NCBI RefSeq assembly: GCF_009389715.1
Contig: NC_052396.1
Span: 17,752,131 to 17,816,130 of the forward strand
DNA from: Phoenix dactylifera
Lineage: Eukaryota > Streptophyta > Magnoliopsida > Arecales > Arecaceae
DNA: 64,000 bases
Reading direction: 5' to 3'
The translations under genes and the position numbers were made by a program. Shown here one piece after another: positions 31,301 to 42,960 of the stretch (position 1 is the stretch's first letter; each line of letters begins with the position of its first letter). The notes below the pieces were generated by a model. That model was not told where the DNA came from. It did not search any database and was given only the letters and a program-made list of their open reading frames with translations.

Positions 31301-34300
31301 AAGTTTTTATGACCGTTGCAGCCGAACGTTTCGAGATATTTTCGTAGTTTGGGAGGGCCCGACTCGGACCCAAATTTTTTGGTCGGGTCTGGATTATACA
31401 TGCACCCTACCCGAATGACCCGTTGGGTCAAAAAATGTAGCCATGAACCCAATCGGATCCGATCTGATTGTCAATCGGGTCGGGTCTGGGTCCACAATTA
31501 AGATCCGAACAAGAAACCGGGTCGGATCGGGGTCACTTAGGACCCGACCCGACCCGACCCGCGATTGGGTTGGGTCTAGGTCCACAATTATGATCCGAAC
31601 AAGAAACCGGGTCGGTCGGGGTCACTTAAGACCCGACTCGACCCATTTGCACCCCTAATTACTATCTGTTGCTTGCGGATTTTTGAGGACTAGCATTTAA
31701 GCCAAGTGCCCAGCATTGCGACTTTTTATAAGAAATCTCAAGTTAATCATTATACTTTTTCAGGTGATATTTTGAGGAAACTCTAGAAAGTATGAGTTAT
31801 TTGGTTCTTTTGTCTAATTGCTTTTGATATTGATAGCTTATGGAGATTGATGAGACATCATGTATGTTTGGCATACTAGCGGCTTCAATGTTGAGAATGT
31901 GATCCTTTATGAGAACCTATTGTCTGGTCATACTCTCTTTCTTTTCTACTTCCCCATGTTTGCTGTCTTGGGTCTTTAGAACTTTTATACACCATTATAA
32001 TTTTAATTTTTTTTCTTGTTGTTTAAATTTGCCTTTAAGACGAGTATTTCTAGATATGGCCTATGTTACCTGGACCTTTTGATTTTAGCCTAGGGTACCT
32101 GCACCCAACACTTAAACATGGACATTGGTATGCACTTAGACAGAGTGTTAAATTCTTGGGTAGTAAAAAGGATCCGATGCTTGGACATGCACCCTCACTT
32201 GACACACAAACTTGAGTCCATGTAACATAGGAGGTGGTGTAACGTTTGAGTCATGTTGAATGGTCTGCAATTAAACTTTTGAGGGAGCTTGTGAGGAGAC
32301 AATTAAGGTGAAAACATTTCTCTTTCTTGATGCCCTTAAGTGTCACCAGTTTTTGTTGACGTTCATTTGTATGTTAGTTGTTTTTCAGCTTCCATTTTAA
32401 TCACCCATTATGGCAAATACAGACATGGACAAATTCATGAAAATTTTTTCTAGACCTCAATACTTTCCCAATTTACTCATTAGATTTGATATTACAGAAT
32501 CTCGATTATGCATAACCTTACTCATTCCTTTTTACTAATTTGTAAAGTATCTAATCCTTATATATTAAAATTTTACAACATCAATTTCTCTTCAAGGAGT
32601 CTACTAGTATTTGTAACAATCATTGCTATAATGCTAATGTTCCATGGTTATGTGAAATAGCCGCATTCTGGTTTCTTTTCATCCGCTTTTGTACGAAAAG
32701 TATGTCGACAAAATTTATCTCACTTTTTTTTTGAGGTATGAGCACAACACATCTACTCTTTTTTCTGAACTTGTAATGGATATTATGACGTCCTTATTAT
32801 ACTTCTCCGATGCCACATCTTCTGGCCCTTTTTTATAAATCTTATCTTCAATTTTTCGTGAAGCTCCTTTTCAGGTTATGCAGTTTTACAGGTTTTAATG
32901 CTTCACCTTTATCGTGGTTTCATTTTGTTGTGCAACATATATTGTATGAGTATCTGAAATGCTTGGACAACACCTTTTCTCCAGACTTATGGTTTCTTTT
33001 CCTTTCAAATTTGCACCTTTCTAACACCTTCTTTTGTTTTGATTTAGAAAGTTTAAATGCCATTTGCTTGATGAGCCTAGTTTGATTAATTTATTTGCTG
33101 GCAGGCATAAGACAAGGTTACATATTGGACAACTTGTGAAAGATACATCAGCCAAACTTAAACAAGCTAGCGAGACAGATCATCTAGCTGAAGTTAGCGT
33201 GAGTGTTTATTACATATTCTCGTTGAACTGTTTGATTCATCCATCTCATCTTGGGATGTATGTTAGAATTTATAACAGTTTTAAAACTCCTCAGCTTTCC
33301 ATTCAAGTAGGACTCAAAAGGTTCATCAGATTGTATCTTGCACCTTCTACCTAAATTAATAGGCTCGTGTGAAAAATTTGGTTTTAACCTGACTTTGGCT
33401 TTAATGTTCTGTGGTGGAGCTATGTTTAGGCGGATTACACCTGAGGCACAACTGAATCGGTTGTGCTGTAGTTTAGGTACCGTTCAATTTTGCTCGACTA
33501 AGCCTGACCTAAACCCATCACCTTGGATTTGACTTGGACTAGAAATGTACCAACTTGTGTAATTTCAGTGTCTTGGTTGGCCTGAAATTGTGATACATCT
33601 TTGTCTTCCTGATTTATTTTCATCCTTACCAAATGTTTAAATCAGATTGAGGAAAATGAGTTTTGAAGAGTTCACAGATGTATGAAACTCCATTCAACAG
33701 AATTGAGAATAGTATTTAGTTTTAAACGACAAAATGAATGCACGACTGTGAACCTTTCCCCCTATTTCTCAGTGATCCAGGTTTCCTAATGATTTTGCTT
33801 CACATGTATTGACAGAGTTCTTTGCCAGGCCTTATGAAGTCTTTTAAAATTGTCCTATTACTATTGGGGAATAAAGTATGACCATCGAAGTTTCTTTTTT
33901 CAAAGTTGGAGAGATTTTTTATTAACAAATGGGTTGAGAAAGGAGCAGCCTCTCATATTGATCAGAGTAAAGCATGCTTTACTAACAGCAGCACCTGCCG
34001 TGGGCTTTACTGACTAACGAGTTCTCTGTCGCTATCCGTCTAGAAGATTGTGAAAACGGTTTTTTTCCTGGTTTAATAGGGAGACGGTTGAATAATGTTG
34101 CTTATGCCTTGAGCGGCTGAGTTAGCTGCATTAAAGCTGGACGATCTGGCCGGCACTTGTGTCATAATCATGACCTTGCACACCTAGTGTGATTGCAGAC
34201 TCACTTTCATGCTAATGGAGTCACATGAGAAAACTCTTGTCACAAACAATCTCTACAACCATAATAGTTCTTTATAATACTGATGCAGAATAAAAAAAGA

Positions 34301-36724
34301 GAGAAAAGTAGAGGTACCGCAGAATGTTCTGAAGAAAAAATTTAATAAACAATTAAAAACACTATATTTTTTATCCTTCCATTTGTATTTTGGAATAAAA
34401 AATACTGAATAGTGATGTGTTACACCTTTTTCCTTTAAACAAGTACTTTGTGTCTCACCTTATACTTGAGCAAAGCCCTGGTCTAAGCTTATTCGGTATC
34501 AATGTACTGGTGGAATTATGTCATATCCTTCAAAAATATGTCATGTTAAGTTGTTTAGGCCGTGTTTGTGGTTGTGAATAAGGAATATATTGAATAAGTT
34601 GTCTTGTTTCTCTGTATTCGTCTGTATTCGACTTTATCCTGTTTTTACATGAATAAGTCTGTAATTCTGTATGGTTGGAAACTGTGAAGAAACTGGAACA
34701 GCTGCAAACGTTAGTTGGCTGGATAGGTTGAAATAATTGTGTAGCCGTTAACTTTTTGGCAATTAGAGATGAATTAAAACTCTCTCAAGAATCGAACAAA
34801 GTTGCTTGACCCTCCTGCTGACCGAATAGATTTATGCAGGTTAATGTGGTAATGTACCCATTAAAGTTATTCCAATTCAAGGCAAATATAACTTTGCTGT
34901 TTCCCTGATTAAGTCCCTTATTCAGCAGTTATTCGTGGTTTATCTGCAAACCATAGACAGCTTCAGTAATTAATTGCGCTAATTGATCTTTTAGTTGTTA
35001 AACCTATTAAAGAGCTAGGTGATGGTTGTGCTCTTGATTTGTAATTCATGAGCTTGTGCTTGTCAAATGATATAATGGCCATCGATTGTAATTTCCAGTG
35101 CATAATGTTTAACTTATTATGACATGATTGCTGCTGCTCTTAAACTTTCAGATACATAGAGGCGAAACACATTATATATTTCCTTCAGTCTAATACGACC
35201 TTTCGAACTATTGAACTACATGTCATGGTGACTTTGCCCTGAATTTTGTGTTTCTTAGAAATTGAGTTTCTAACTGCAGGCAAGCAAAAAAATAGCCGAT
35301 GCAAAGCTTGCAAAAGATTTCCAAGCAGTTCTGAAAGAGTTTCAGAAAGCTCAAAGGCTTGCAGCTGAGAGAGAAACTGCTTATGCCCCATTTGTTCCCC
35401 AAGCAGTTCCTTCAAGGTACATTAGTTGGACTGATATACTCAGTCAGCTTGTATAGGTGGTCTCAAAATTTTATCATAATGATTGTCAGTCATGTGTATG
35501 TGTGTGTTTTGGGTTGTATCAAGCTATTTGACATAAAATTTATGTATTTTCATGAATTTTCGTTAGTAACTTGTAGCTGTCATTAGTAATTTGTCTATTT
35601 TCAATGCTGAATGCCTGCTTATTACGTTATCATTACATGATACACATTTTGATCTATATGCCTTGCTGATCATGTCATTGATGTACCCTGTTTATTTTTT
35701 TGCAGCTATACAGCAAGTGAGATAGATGTCAATGTTGATAAAACACCCGAACAGCGGGCTCTGCTTGTGGAATCCAGGAGGTGAGCAAGTCTTTCAATTT
35801 TATTCTTTGATGCATAATAATATATGTTTGAGTAAGTTTGTGAAATGATCATGCTTGGCACAAGACATCCATGGTACTTGATATTTAAACACCTCTAGAT
35901 GCTGGGCCAGATATTTTTTGGCACCGGCGCCTTGCACATGCAACTTTTGAATTTCTTTCATTTCTTTTTAAATTCATTTTTCCAGCATTTTGGGAATCCA
36001 GCTGCCTGAGCAAAATTCTGTATTCTTGCTCTTTCTTGACATTATCAATGTTTATGAATTCAACTTCTCGCTTTTGTGAATTTTTGATTATTGATCACTT
36101 ACAGTTTTGAGATAGCTGCCATCTAACTCCCGGATACAAATCATCACCCATTGGCATCTTCTCTGACATGCATCTCTGACAATTCTAAACTGATTTTGGA
36201 GATTTGTTATTTTAATTTTAATTTTATGTGGCATTGTAGGCAAGAGGTATTGCAATTGGACAATGAAATTGTCTTCAATGAAGCCATCATTGAGGAGAGA
36301 GAACAAGGCATACAGGAGATTCAGCAGCAGATCGGTGAGGTGAATGAAATTTTCAAAGACCTTGCTGTGTTGGTTCATGACCAAGGAGTGATGATTGGTA
36401 AGTTGTACATCCTAGCATTGCCATCTGAAAGTAAATTGAAGCTAATTGACTAATGTTTCTATGTCACCTGCGGCAGATGATATCGACTCAAACATCGAGA
36501 ACTCCCGGGCAGCGACTGCACAGGCAAAGACTCAACTTGCAAAAGCATCCAAAACACAAAAGTCCAATTCATCTCTGGTATGTCTAATCTGCCTAATATA
36601 TCAAATTTTAATATGTTGTAGCACCCTTTTCATGACCCGGTGTTCTTGATTTGAGCAGACATGCTTGCTCGTAGTAATCTTTGGGGTGGTGCTGCTCATT
36701 GTGTTCATAGTCCTTGCAGCATGA
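28337..36724 (+). CDS. SYP22: Qa-SNARE syntaxin of the SYP2 family (SYP22/VAM3-like), seven exons
   Basis: SYP2 syntaxins are tail-anchored Qa-SNAREs on the prevacuolar compartment and vacuole that drive fusion in the vacuolar pathway. Exons: 28337-28524, 33105-33198, 35280-35416, 35706-35780, 36240-36397, 36477-36577, 36659-36724; all introns are GT..AG and the phases agree, giving 272 residues. Residues 1-160 hold the N-terminal Habc region ([57 protein letters not shown]). The SNARE motif spans about 175-240 with the zero-layer Gln at 213 (HDQGVMI). Residues 252-272 are the membrane anchor, ending IVLAA. The start MSFEDVEAG matches the family; an in-frame upstream ATG at 28271 would add 22 residues and is unlikely. 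Which paralogue (SYP21, 22 or 23) cannot be settled here. Confidence 0.96.
29441..29640 (+). mobile_element. Au-type SINE with 20-bp target-site duplication in SYP2 intron 1
   Basis: The 160-bp body (29461-29620) begins with a tRNA-derived head carrying box A (TGCAATGGTAGG, 29475-29486) and box B (GGATTCAAA, about 29512). It continues with the Au SINE hallmark text GACCCTCTTCAGACCCTGCA and GAAGCCTCGTGCACTGG, and ends in TTTT. Direct repeats of 20 bp flank it (TGGTACACTCAGTCCCTATG and TGGTACAGTTTATCCCTATG, differing at a few positions). Divergence of the repeats suggests an old insertion. Confidence 0.93.
30511..31660. mobile_element. Non-autonomous TIR element rich in ACCCGACC motifs, in SYP2 intron 1
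   Basis: Left end TAAGGCTGCAAATGGGT (30511-30527) is inverted relative to right end ACCCATTTGCACCCCTAATT (31641-31660). ACTAT flanks both sides (30506-30510, 31661-31665). The arms are packed with CGGGTCGGGT/ACCCGACCC words, and an 83-85 bp unit near the right end is tandemly duplicated (about 31476-31560 and 31561-31645). The centre (30770-31310) looks unrelated to the arms and may be captured or inserted. No transposase is present. A shorter relative sits at 37660-38186. Confidence 0.75.
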
Positions 36725-37025
36725 TCATCCAAAGTGGAAGTCACATCTGATCAACGGTTCCAACAAAAATTATCTGAGATATTATGTATGCTCTCCGGTA
36801 GTGTGGTAATCTTGGCCTAGTAGCGATTGTGGTATATCGATATCTCGTTGATGTTAACTAGTATATATATAATTCCGAGTGGTTTTTGGTGATGAAAAAT
36901 TGTTTCAGTTGGTTTGTCTTGTGGTGATTCCTTATCATGTTGTCTATGCAAGTGTAGGGCCTGCAATTGTCTGGACGACGAGCTAACAGCCGACTGTTTA
37001 ATGTTTGATATATGCCAATAAAATC
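36725..37025 (+). other. 3' UTR of the SYP2-type gene
   Basis: Follows the stop codon at 36722-36724. AATAAA at 37017-37022 is a candidate polyadenylation signal. The exact 3' end is unknown. Confidence 0.5.
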
Positions 37026-37359
37026 AATATTCTTTGATTATGTTTCTCTTTCAAGCTGAAAGGAACTCTTGAGGGCAAGGGAGATTCCGGCACTCTTGAA
37101 GCTTCCATTGTGTTATCAGCACCTGAGCCATCCATACTCCTGACACCATTTGTACTCGTCGTTGTTGCGTTTCCGGAATTATAATTATTCAAATATTGCT
37201 GTGGCGACCCAAAAATCTTACTGACTTTACAACAGATATGTGTAGGTTTCAGATTAGTCTGTTTATTGACATGGCACTTTATACGGTGCTAAAATGCATC
37301 TGCTTTTGGTTGCCAAGAATTTTTCAAAATTTTCAGTTTTTTTAGAAGATTTTTTACTA

Positions 37360-38650
37360 GTGGATCTCTATTTTTTTAAAAAAAAAGTTCTAGAAGTAGG
37401 AAGAAGCATTTGACCCAAATAGTGTAAAGGTGGATCTCACATTATGAATCGAGGATATATTTAATTTTTAATAAAAAAAATTTAAACTCTATTTTTGAAA
37501 TTTTTCTATTTTTTTCTAGTTATCTTCCGAAAAATTCAAGTTGAGTGGATTGAAAAAAATTTTCCTTTTTTTTAATCGGATCAAGTTGGCATTAGAGCTT
37601 TGGTCCTCTGTTGATCTCAATATGATGCCTCAATCTTTAGGAGGCGGCGACACCTCTAACTAGGGATACAAATGGGTCGGGTCATGAGTGACCTTGATCC
37701 AATCTAGTTTCTTGTTCGGATCTTAATTTTGGATTTAGATCTAACTCAATAGAAGATCAGTTCGGGTCCACCGCTACAATTTTTGATCCAACGGATCATT
37801 CGGGTCGGGTCAATGTATAATCCAGACCCAACCTAAAAAATTCGGGTCTGATTTGGGTGCGGATTAGGGTTCGGTTCGGGATAACCCATCCATGGCTTCA
37901 AAACTTGTTTGCATCTCCGCGGAGTGCAGCCCGCGAGCCTAAATAATTTTACAGATTTGAGTCGGGTCGAGTCAAGTCATAGGATTGAAAATCAAAATTA
38001 TCCAAATTTCAAATAGGCTAGGTCGAGTCGGATCTGAATTCAGTAAACCCAGACCTAATCCAGAAAATAGCATGGGTCCAATTTTAGGACTCGATCTGGC
38101 CCCACGGATCTCCAAAATGGGTCGGGTCCGGTCTAAGCGGGTCGGGTTGGGTCATGGGTCAACCCGACCGATTTGCAACCTTATCCTTAGCCATCTAGCC
38201 CAAATCCCATCGTTTAGAACCCCAAATGGGTTGATAAACTGAAATTTTTCTTTATGGGTAAGACTTTAACTAAGCATTGCTCTCTATCTAAAAAGAATCA
38301 AAGTGGAGCGACAAAAGATAGAGCTGATGTAAAAGTTGAGATCCACTTCAAGATTTTTAGCTTTTTCTAGAAAATTTATATTGGTGAAATTTATTTTAGG
38401 AAAGATAGTTCTACTAGAATTAGAAAGAGGTATTCGACCCAAATTATGTAACAGTAGACCTCACATTATGAATAAAGGCTATGACCTCATTTTTTTATCA
38501 TTAATGACAGAAAAGGGGACTTAAGCCCTACCATCAAAACTCTTCTATCTTCTTCTAGTTATCTTTCGAGAGATTCGAGTTGAGCAGGTTGAAGAAAATC
38601 TTTCTTCTCTCCGATCGGATCAAGTTGGAATCAAAGCTCCAGTCTTTTAT
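37360..38650 (+). mobile_element. Decayed LTR-type direct repeats with PBS-like sites, flanking a TIR element
   Basis: Segments at about 37360-37620 and 38330-38650 align imperfectly: GGATCTCACATTATGAAT against GACCTCACATTATGAAT, a shared TTCTAGTTATCTTYCGA, and GGATCAAGTTGG at both ends. Each ends in a site resembling the initiator tRNA-Met primer site (TTGGCATTAGAGC and TTGGAATCAAAGC, against TTGGTATCAGAGC). This fits an old TRIM or tandem LTR remnant on the plus strand. The 37660-38186 TIR element lies between them. Confidence 0.5.
37660..38186. mobile_element. Second ACCCGACC-rich TIR element (shorter relative of 30511-31660)
   Basis: Left end CTAGGGATACAAATGGGTCG and right end GACCGATTTGCAACCTTATC are inverted, diverged versions of the ends seen at 30511 and 31660. 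The interior has the same CGGGTCGGGT and GGGTCCGG words but is about half the length and lacks the central unrelated segment. Confidence 0.65.
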
Positions 38651-38653
38651 ATC

Positions 38654-38807
38654 CATAGAGGCCTCTGTTCATGGTTTAGATGCATGAGCAATACAAGTAA
38701 TTAGGAAAAGGGCTTTCTGTGTTTGATTAAGATGATTTCTTTTTTTTAAATCAGACAGTGTTTCGAGATCTAAGATATGACACCACGCCCTTTAGTGAGC
38801 GGTGTCC
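38654..38807 (+). repeat. Direct repeat A, copy 1 (copy 2 at 39723-39878)
   Basis: Both copies begin CATAGAGGCCTCTGTTCATG and end CGCCCTTTAGTGAGCGG, with few differences. They lie about 1.07 kb apart and are probably parts of a dispersed repeat; the family is not identified. Confidence 0.75.
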
Positions 38808-39346
38808 TTTCACAAAGAGAGAAAGAGAAGGTTTGTGGGGGCATATGTAGATTAGTAGATAAAATTTTGCATTGATGCATATAATATATTAAGAAAAATA
38901 TAAATCTATTTATTGGAATTACCTTTGCGAGCTATAAACTAACAAGTTGATTTAAGTTTTATTATTATTATTATTTTTTCACACTTCTCAAACTTAAATT
39001 AAAATTCATTCAAGATCAATCCAAGCTCAGATAAATGTATCTAACAAAATCTAAACTTTATATACTATGAAATCAACTATTTGGATTTAATCCTTTGAAT
39101 CTAGTCCTAGGATACAACTATAGAGATGTTGTGCTTGCCTTTCAATGGTCTCATTTTTCCTTTTCGATAAAATATTTATATAAAAAAGAAGCTTTAGGCT
39201 TTCTACTTCAGCCGCATATTATGCGTGCTAAACCTTCTTACAATTTTAAATCTTGATGTTAGTGCTGCATTATCTTCAAAGAATGTCCTTAGTATGATGT
39301 CTTTTCCTGTTTGTTTCGAGTAATTGCGACCAAAGTCTTAAGATGA
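38808..39346. other. Intergenic AT-rich DNA
   Basis: Nothing recognised apart from an ATT trinucleotide run at about 38960-38975. Confidence 0.4.
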
Positions 39347-39714
39347 TTAATTTTTGACCTGAACTATGTATTAAAGCAGCTGCTGCATTTCTCCTTGGTA
39401 TGCTGCATTTCTCCTGCTAGTATGGATCAAAGACGCATGTTTGGTGATCCTAAGACAAACGTTGTTATCACAGAAAGCAATACAGTGGTAATTGAAATCA
39501 GCAGACAATTATAGTTCTAATCAGATTCCTTTCCATGCATCCTAAGAGCCCCTGAATTTTTCTTCGTACTAAGAGGACCGAAATTTTACCCTGCATAGCC
39601 AAATTATGTAGTTGGATGTTAAGATGATCTTAAAGACTGTTATGATCAGATAAATTCTTTGATTGAGAAGACCAAGATAACATCTAGCTACCGAACAACT
39701 GCTTACAGAAAAGG
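39347..39714 (+). repeat. 368-bp dispersed direct repeat B, copy 1 (copy 2 at 54411-54779)
   Basis: Nearly base-for-base identical to 54411-54779, 15 kb away, from TTAATTTTTGACCTGAACTA to ACTGCTTACAGRAAAGG, with only scattered substitutions and indels. No coding frame, LTR ends or tRNA boxes are seen. Confidence 0.85.
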
Positions 39715-39722
39715 CCTCAGTT

Positions 39723-39878
39723 CATAGAGGCCTCTGTTCATGGTTTAGATGCATGAGCAATACAAGCAATTAGAAAAAGGACTTTTTGTTGTTGATTAAG
39801 ATGATTTCTTTTTTTTTAAAATCAGACAGTATTTCGAGATCTAAGATATGACACCACGCCCTTTAGTGAGCGGCGCCC
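39723..39878 (+). repeat. Direct repeat A, copy 2
   Basis: Partner of 38654-38807. It directly follows repeat B. Confidence 0.75.
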
Positions 39879-40035
39879 TAGCATTCGAGCCCAAATTCTA
39901 TCGTTTGGAGCTGGAAATGGGCGGGCAAACCGAAAGTTTCTTGACATCAAGTGCAGACACGTCGAAATGCATGTGCTTGCGCCATTGATTAAATGATATC
40001 ACATGGTCTGCATCTCCTGTGAATCTGGATATCTG

Positions 40036-40245
40036 GCTCAAATGCCACTGCATCATGCTGCCGTTTGGACCTTTCCTTTTAGATGATACCACCTGCTGTC
40101 TACGTCTTCAGCTAGCTTTTGGTCTCACACCACACATGTGCATGTTCTTGGTGCGCCTCTCTCTTTATGTATTCCACCAACCATTAATGACTCGAGTTAT
40201 GGTGATGCGACGGCAAAAAAACAAAGTTGAAAATATCCAAGTTAT
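40036..40245 (+). repeat. Dispersed direct repeat C, copy 1 (copy 2 at 58034-58240)
   Basis: Shares ATGCTGCCGTTTGGACCTTT, CTTCAGCTAGCTTTTGGTCT and AACCATTAATGACTCGAGTT with 58034-58240 in the same order and orientation. The second copy lies within the Copia element, where it interrupts gag-pol, so the family has been mobile. Confidence 0.75.
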
Positions 40246-40629
40246 GGTCGGATCAAGTCTCTCCAGCGATCGTACTTGTTAGAGAAAAATTGAGTTGAAC
40301 CAGATTGTTATACCTTTAAGATGAGATCGCATTCTTAGGACAGTGTATATCACAGGCCTCGATACAGACAAGCTTCTTTCAATCTTCTAAATTTATTTTA
40401 GTGAATTATTTTTTTATAATACTATTATAAAATAACGATATAGCAATTTCTAGGTAATATATTTCCAACAGTCTAAGAACGTGATTCGAGATTACAATAA
40501 AAATTGTCATTTGATCATTTATCAAATTTAATTTAATTGCGTAGGACTAAATTTGGTTTTAATTATATAGAATTAGAAAGCTATAATTTTTTTTTACAAA
40601 GATCAGTCCTTTTATAAAATTATATTGCC

Positions 40630-41000
40630 CTAAAAATTGTGCAAGTAGATTTTTTGCAACTTTAAAAACCATATAAATTTTTTTGTAGATTTAAAATATT
40701 TATAGAATCTTTCTGCAACTTTAAAGCCTGTGCAGAAATTTTCTGTAGATTTAAAATATTTGTAGAAATTTTCTGCAATTTTAAAGTTGGTGCAGAAATT
40801 TTCTGCAAATTAAAAATTAATGTAGAAAATTACTATAGTCTTCAAATCGTGTAGATTTTCTGCATCTTTAAATTTTGTGCAAACTATTTTCTAAAATCTT
40901 TAAAATCTGTAAAAAAAACTCTAGCATCTTTAAAAACTGTGCATATCATTAGTTGTTTTTAAATACCTATTGCTGCTACTTTTAAAAAGGTGTAGAAATT
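40630..41000. repeat. Minisatellite of palindromic TGCAGAAAATTTTCTGCA-like units
   Basis: About ten degenerate units of roughly 33-36 bp, each with the core GTGCAGAAATTTTCTGCA followed by TTTAAAR. The core is itself an inverted repeat (TGCAGAAA/TTTTCTGCA), so single units can fold. Units become more degenerate toward the right. Confidence 0.65.
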
Positions 41001-41110
41001 ATAAAGTAATTTTTTTTTTGTTATATTTCTTAGTATAGCAATTTAATTTTATTGTCATTATAGCTCTTTATTGTATTTATTTCAAAACCAAGAATCTAAC
41101 TTAAAACTTT

Positions 41111-41344
41111 ATGGATAAAAAAAGTAGTAACAAAAAGATGAACCGGCATATCTGTATTCGTTATAAATTTATAAGACAACTCAAAAAGAATAATGCCATT
41201 TTCTTGGAATTTATCAAATATAAGAAAAACATGGCAGATGAATTAACCAAGGGTTTGTATAGAAGTGAAGTCCTAGAATCATCGAAGGGGATGGGGCTTA
41301 AACCCATTATTTGGTCACCGACAGTAGATACCCAACCTCTATAA
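41111..41344 (+). pseudogene. Copia RNase H C-terminal fragment
   Basis: The ORF contains the late RNase H segment of Ty1/copia pol (HICIRYKFIRQLKKN, then NMADELTKGLYRSEVLESSK and GMGLKPI, ending at the stop near 41342). Sequence just downstream (GGAGATCCCATGAAGGAGG) resembles the polypurine tract region that precedes a 3' LTR. The catalytic part of RNase H and all upstream pol are missing. Confidence 0.8.
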
Positions 41345-42640
41345 TTGGAGATCCCATGAAGGAGGTTTAATGCTGTAGAAATGAAGTTGATTGAGTGATT
41401 GTGTCAGAGCACATTTTTTGAAGTATATCTCCTCCTATCCCTATGAGGAGTGCTCTTATCATTGACAAAAATATATATTGGAAATGTTGACTCATACTCT
41501 TAATAAGTTCAAGATAAAAAAATCTGTAGAGTATTAGGTCACAAATACTCTTGGAGGACTTACTATATGAGAAGTGTTGTATAGGCCACGACTAAAAGCT
41601 TGGGTTAATCCTAATAAACTTCTCGAAAAATAATTTTCCAACAAGTACAAGGAGCAACTTTCTGCTCCATCCATTGGTTGTTCATGGCCACAAGAAGGGA
41701 CAAGGTTGCTTCTATCTGTCTTTTCTCTTGGGGAAAACCCAGGAGGAAATGTAAAACTTTATCTTGGCATGTGCTATTCAATTATGTTGATTGAGATTGT
41801 CAGAACCAAGTCACTCACCACCTTAAATATTGCCACATATACATTGATGGTGCATACTAAGACATGCTTAGCTTATTCTGACTCCTCTAATGCAAGGCTT
41901 GCAAAGGCTCTCATGGCCTTTCTCCCATAAAAAAAACAGAGGTGCATTGTTCCTCAAATGGACTAGCTTAACTTTAGATTGAAATATTTAAGCCTTCTCA
42001 GCCTCAGTCTTCATTTGGTTGAAGTAGTAGGAAGGATTGACTAACGTATGTGGAATAGGTCTGGAGCAAAACGCCAGAATAAATTAGAGTAAACCCAGTC
42101 CACCCTTCTCATGGAGTAAGTTTATCCTGGATAAAATCCGGTTCGCTGGGGAAAAGTTTGCAGACAATAAACCAGAGCAAAATGCTGCAGCAAGGGTCTC
42201 TCCAGAAGAATCAATGCCTTGTTGCATCAATCAGCAATTCCAAAGAATCCATTGGCTTCCACACAAATTTATTGCAGCTTCCATCCTGAACTTTAACCAA
42301 CTTGTTCAAAGGAACCAAGTGGGTCGTCTCCTATGAGTTTATTCCAAGATCTTTTGGTGTCATGTCTCTTTTTTTTTCAATATAAATGGCATCTTTTTTA
42401 ACCTAAAGGTCTCTAGATCGCCAGTTTTTCAAACGGAGACCACTTTTGCAACCATCAGTAGAAGCATCTCATTTGGCAATCATACAATTTGTATCTTATC
42501 AAAAATTATTCCCATGTAACTAGTTTTTTCCTTTTTTTTTTTGGAGCAAATTACTTCGTTCGGAGGAAACTGACACTTAGAACGCCTAAATATAGTGTGA
42601 TCGATCAGCTTGTTTGAAGGTAGTTATCGCAACACCTACA
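41345..42640. other. Region after the Copia fragment; no gene recognised
   Basis: It may contain the decayed 3' LTR of the Copia fragment at its left end. No clear ORF or repeat partner was found in the window. Confidence 0.35.
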
Positions 42641-42649
42641 ATTGTTTGC

Positions 42650-42860
42650 TTAGTTGGTTCAAAGGTGTATCCTTCGTGCATAAGAAGGATTCACCTTCCT
42701 TCGCACGAATCCACCATTGGATTTGAGAGCTGTGCTGAGGATGAATGACCTGATTCGAATCACTTTGAGATCGGTGCGATAGGGATCCGATGGTTGTTTC
42801 GCACAAAGGAAGGAGAATCCTTCTTTCTGGCGAAAGATGCAACCCCGTCTCCAGTTGGTT
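42650..42860. mobile_element. Fold-back/MITE-like element
   Basis: The left arm (GGTGTATCCTTCGTGCATAA, then GAAGGATTCACCTTCC) is the inverted counterpart of the right arm (GGAAGGAGAATCCTTC, then TTTCTGGCGAAAGATGCAAC). A related copy occurs at about 52365-52440 in the opposite orientation (GGTGGATTCGCTTGAAGGAA, then AAACCTTCTTCCGCGCGAAA). No coding capacity. Confidence 0.6.
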
Positions 42861-42960
42861 GGCACCTCTTCCCTAGGAGCTTGCCCCAAATCATAGATGT
42901 TGCTCAAAAAGAAGGAACTCATCACGATTCCCTTGAGTAGTAGAACAATCTTTCGCAACA

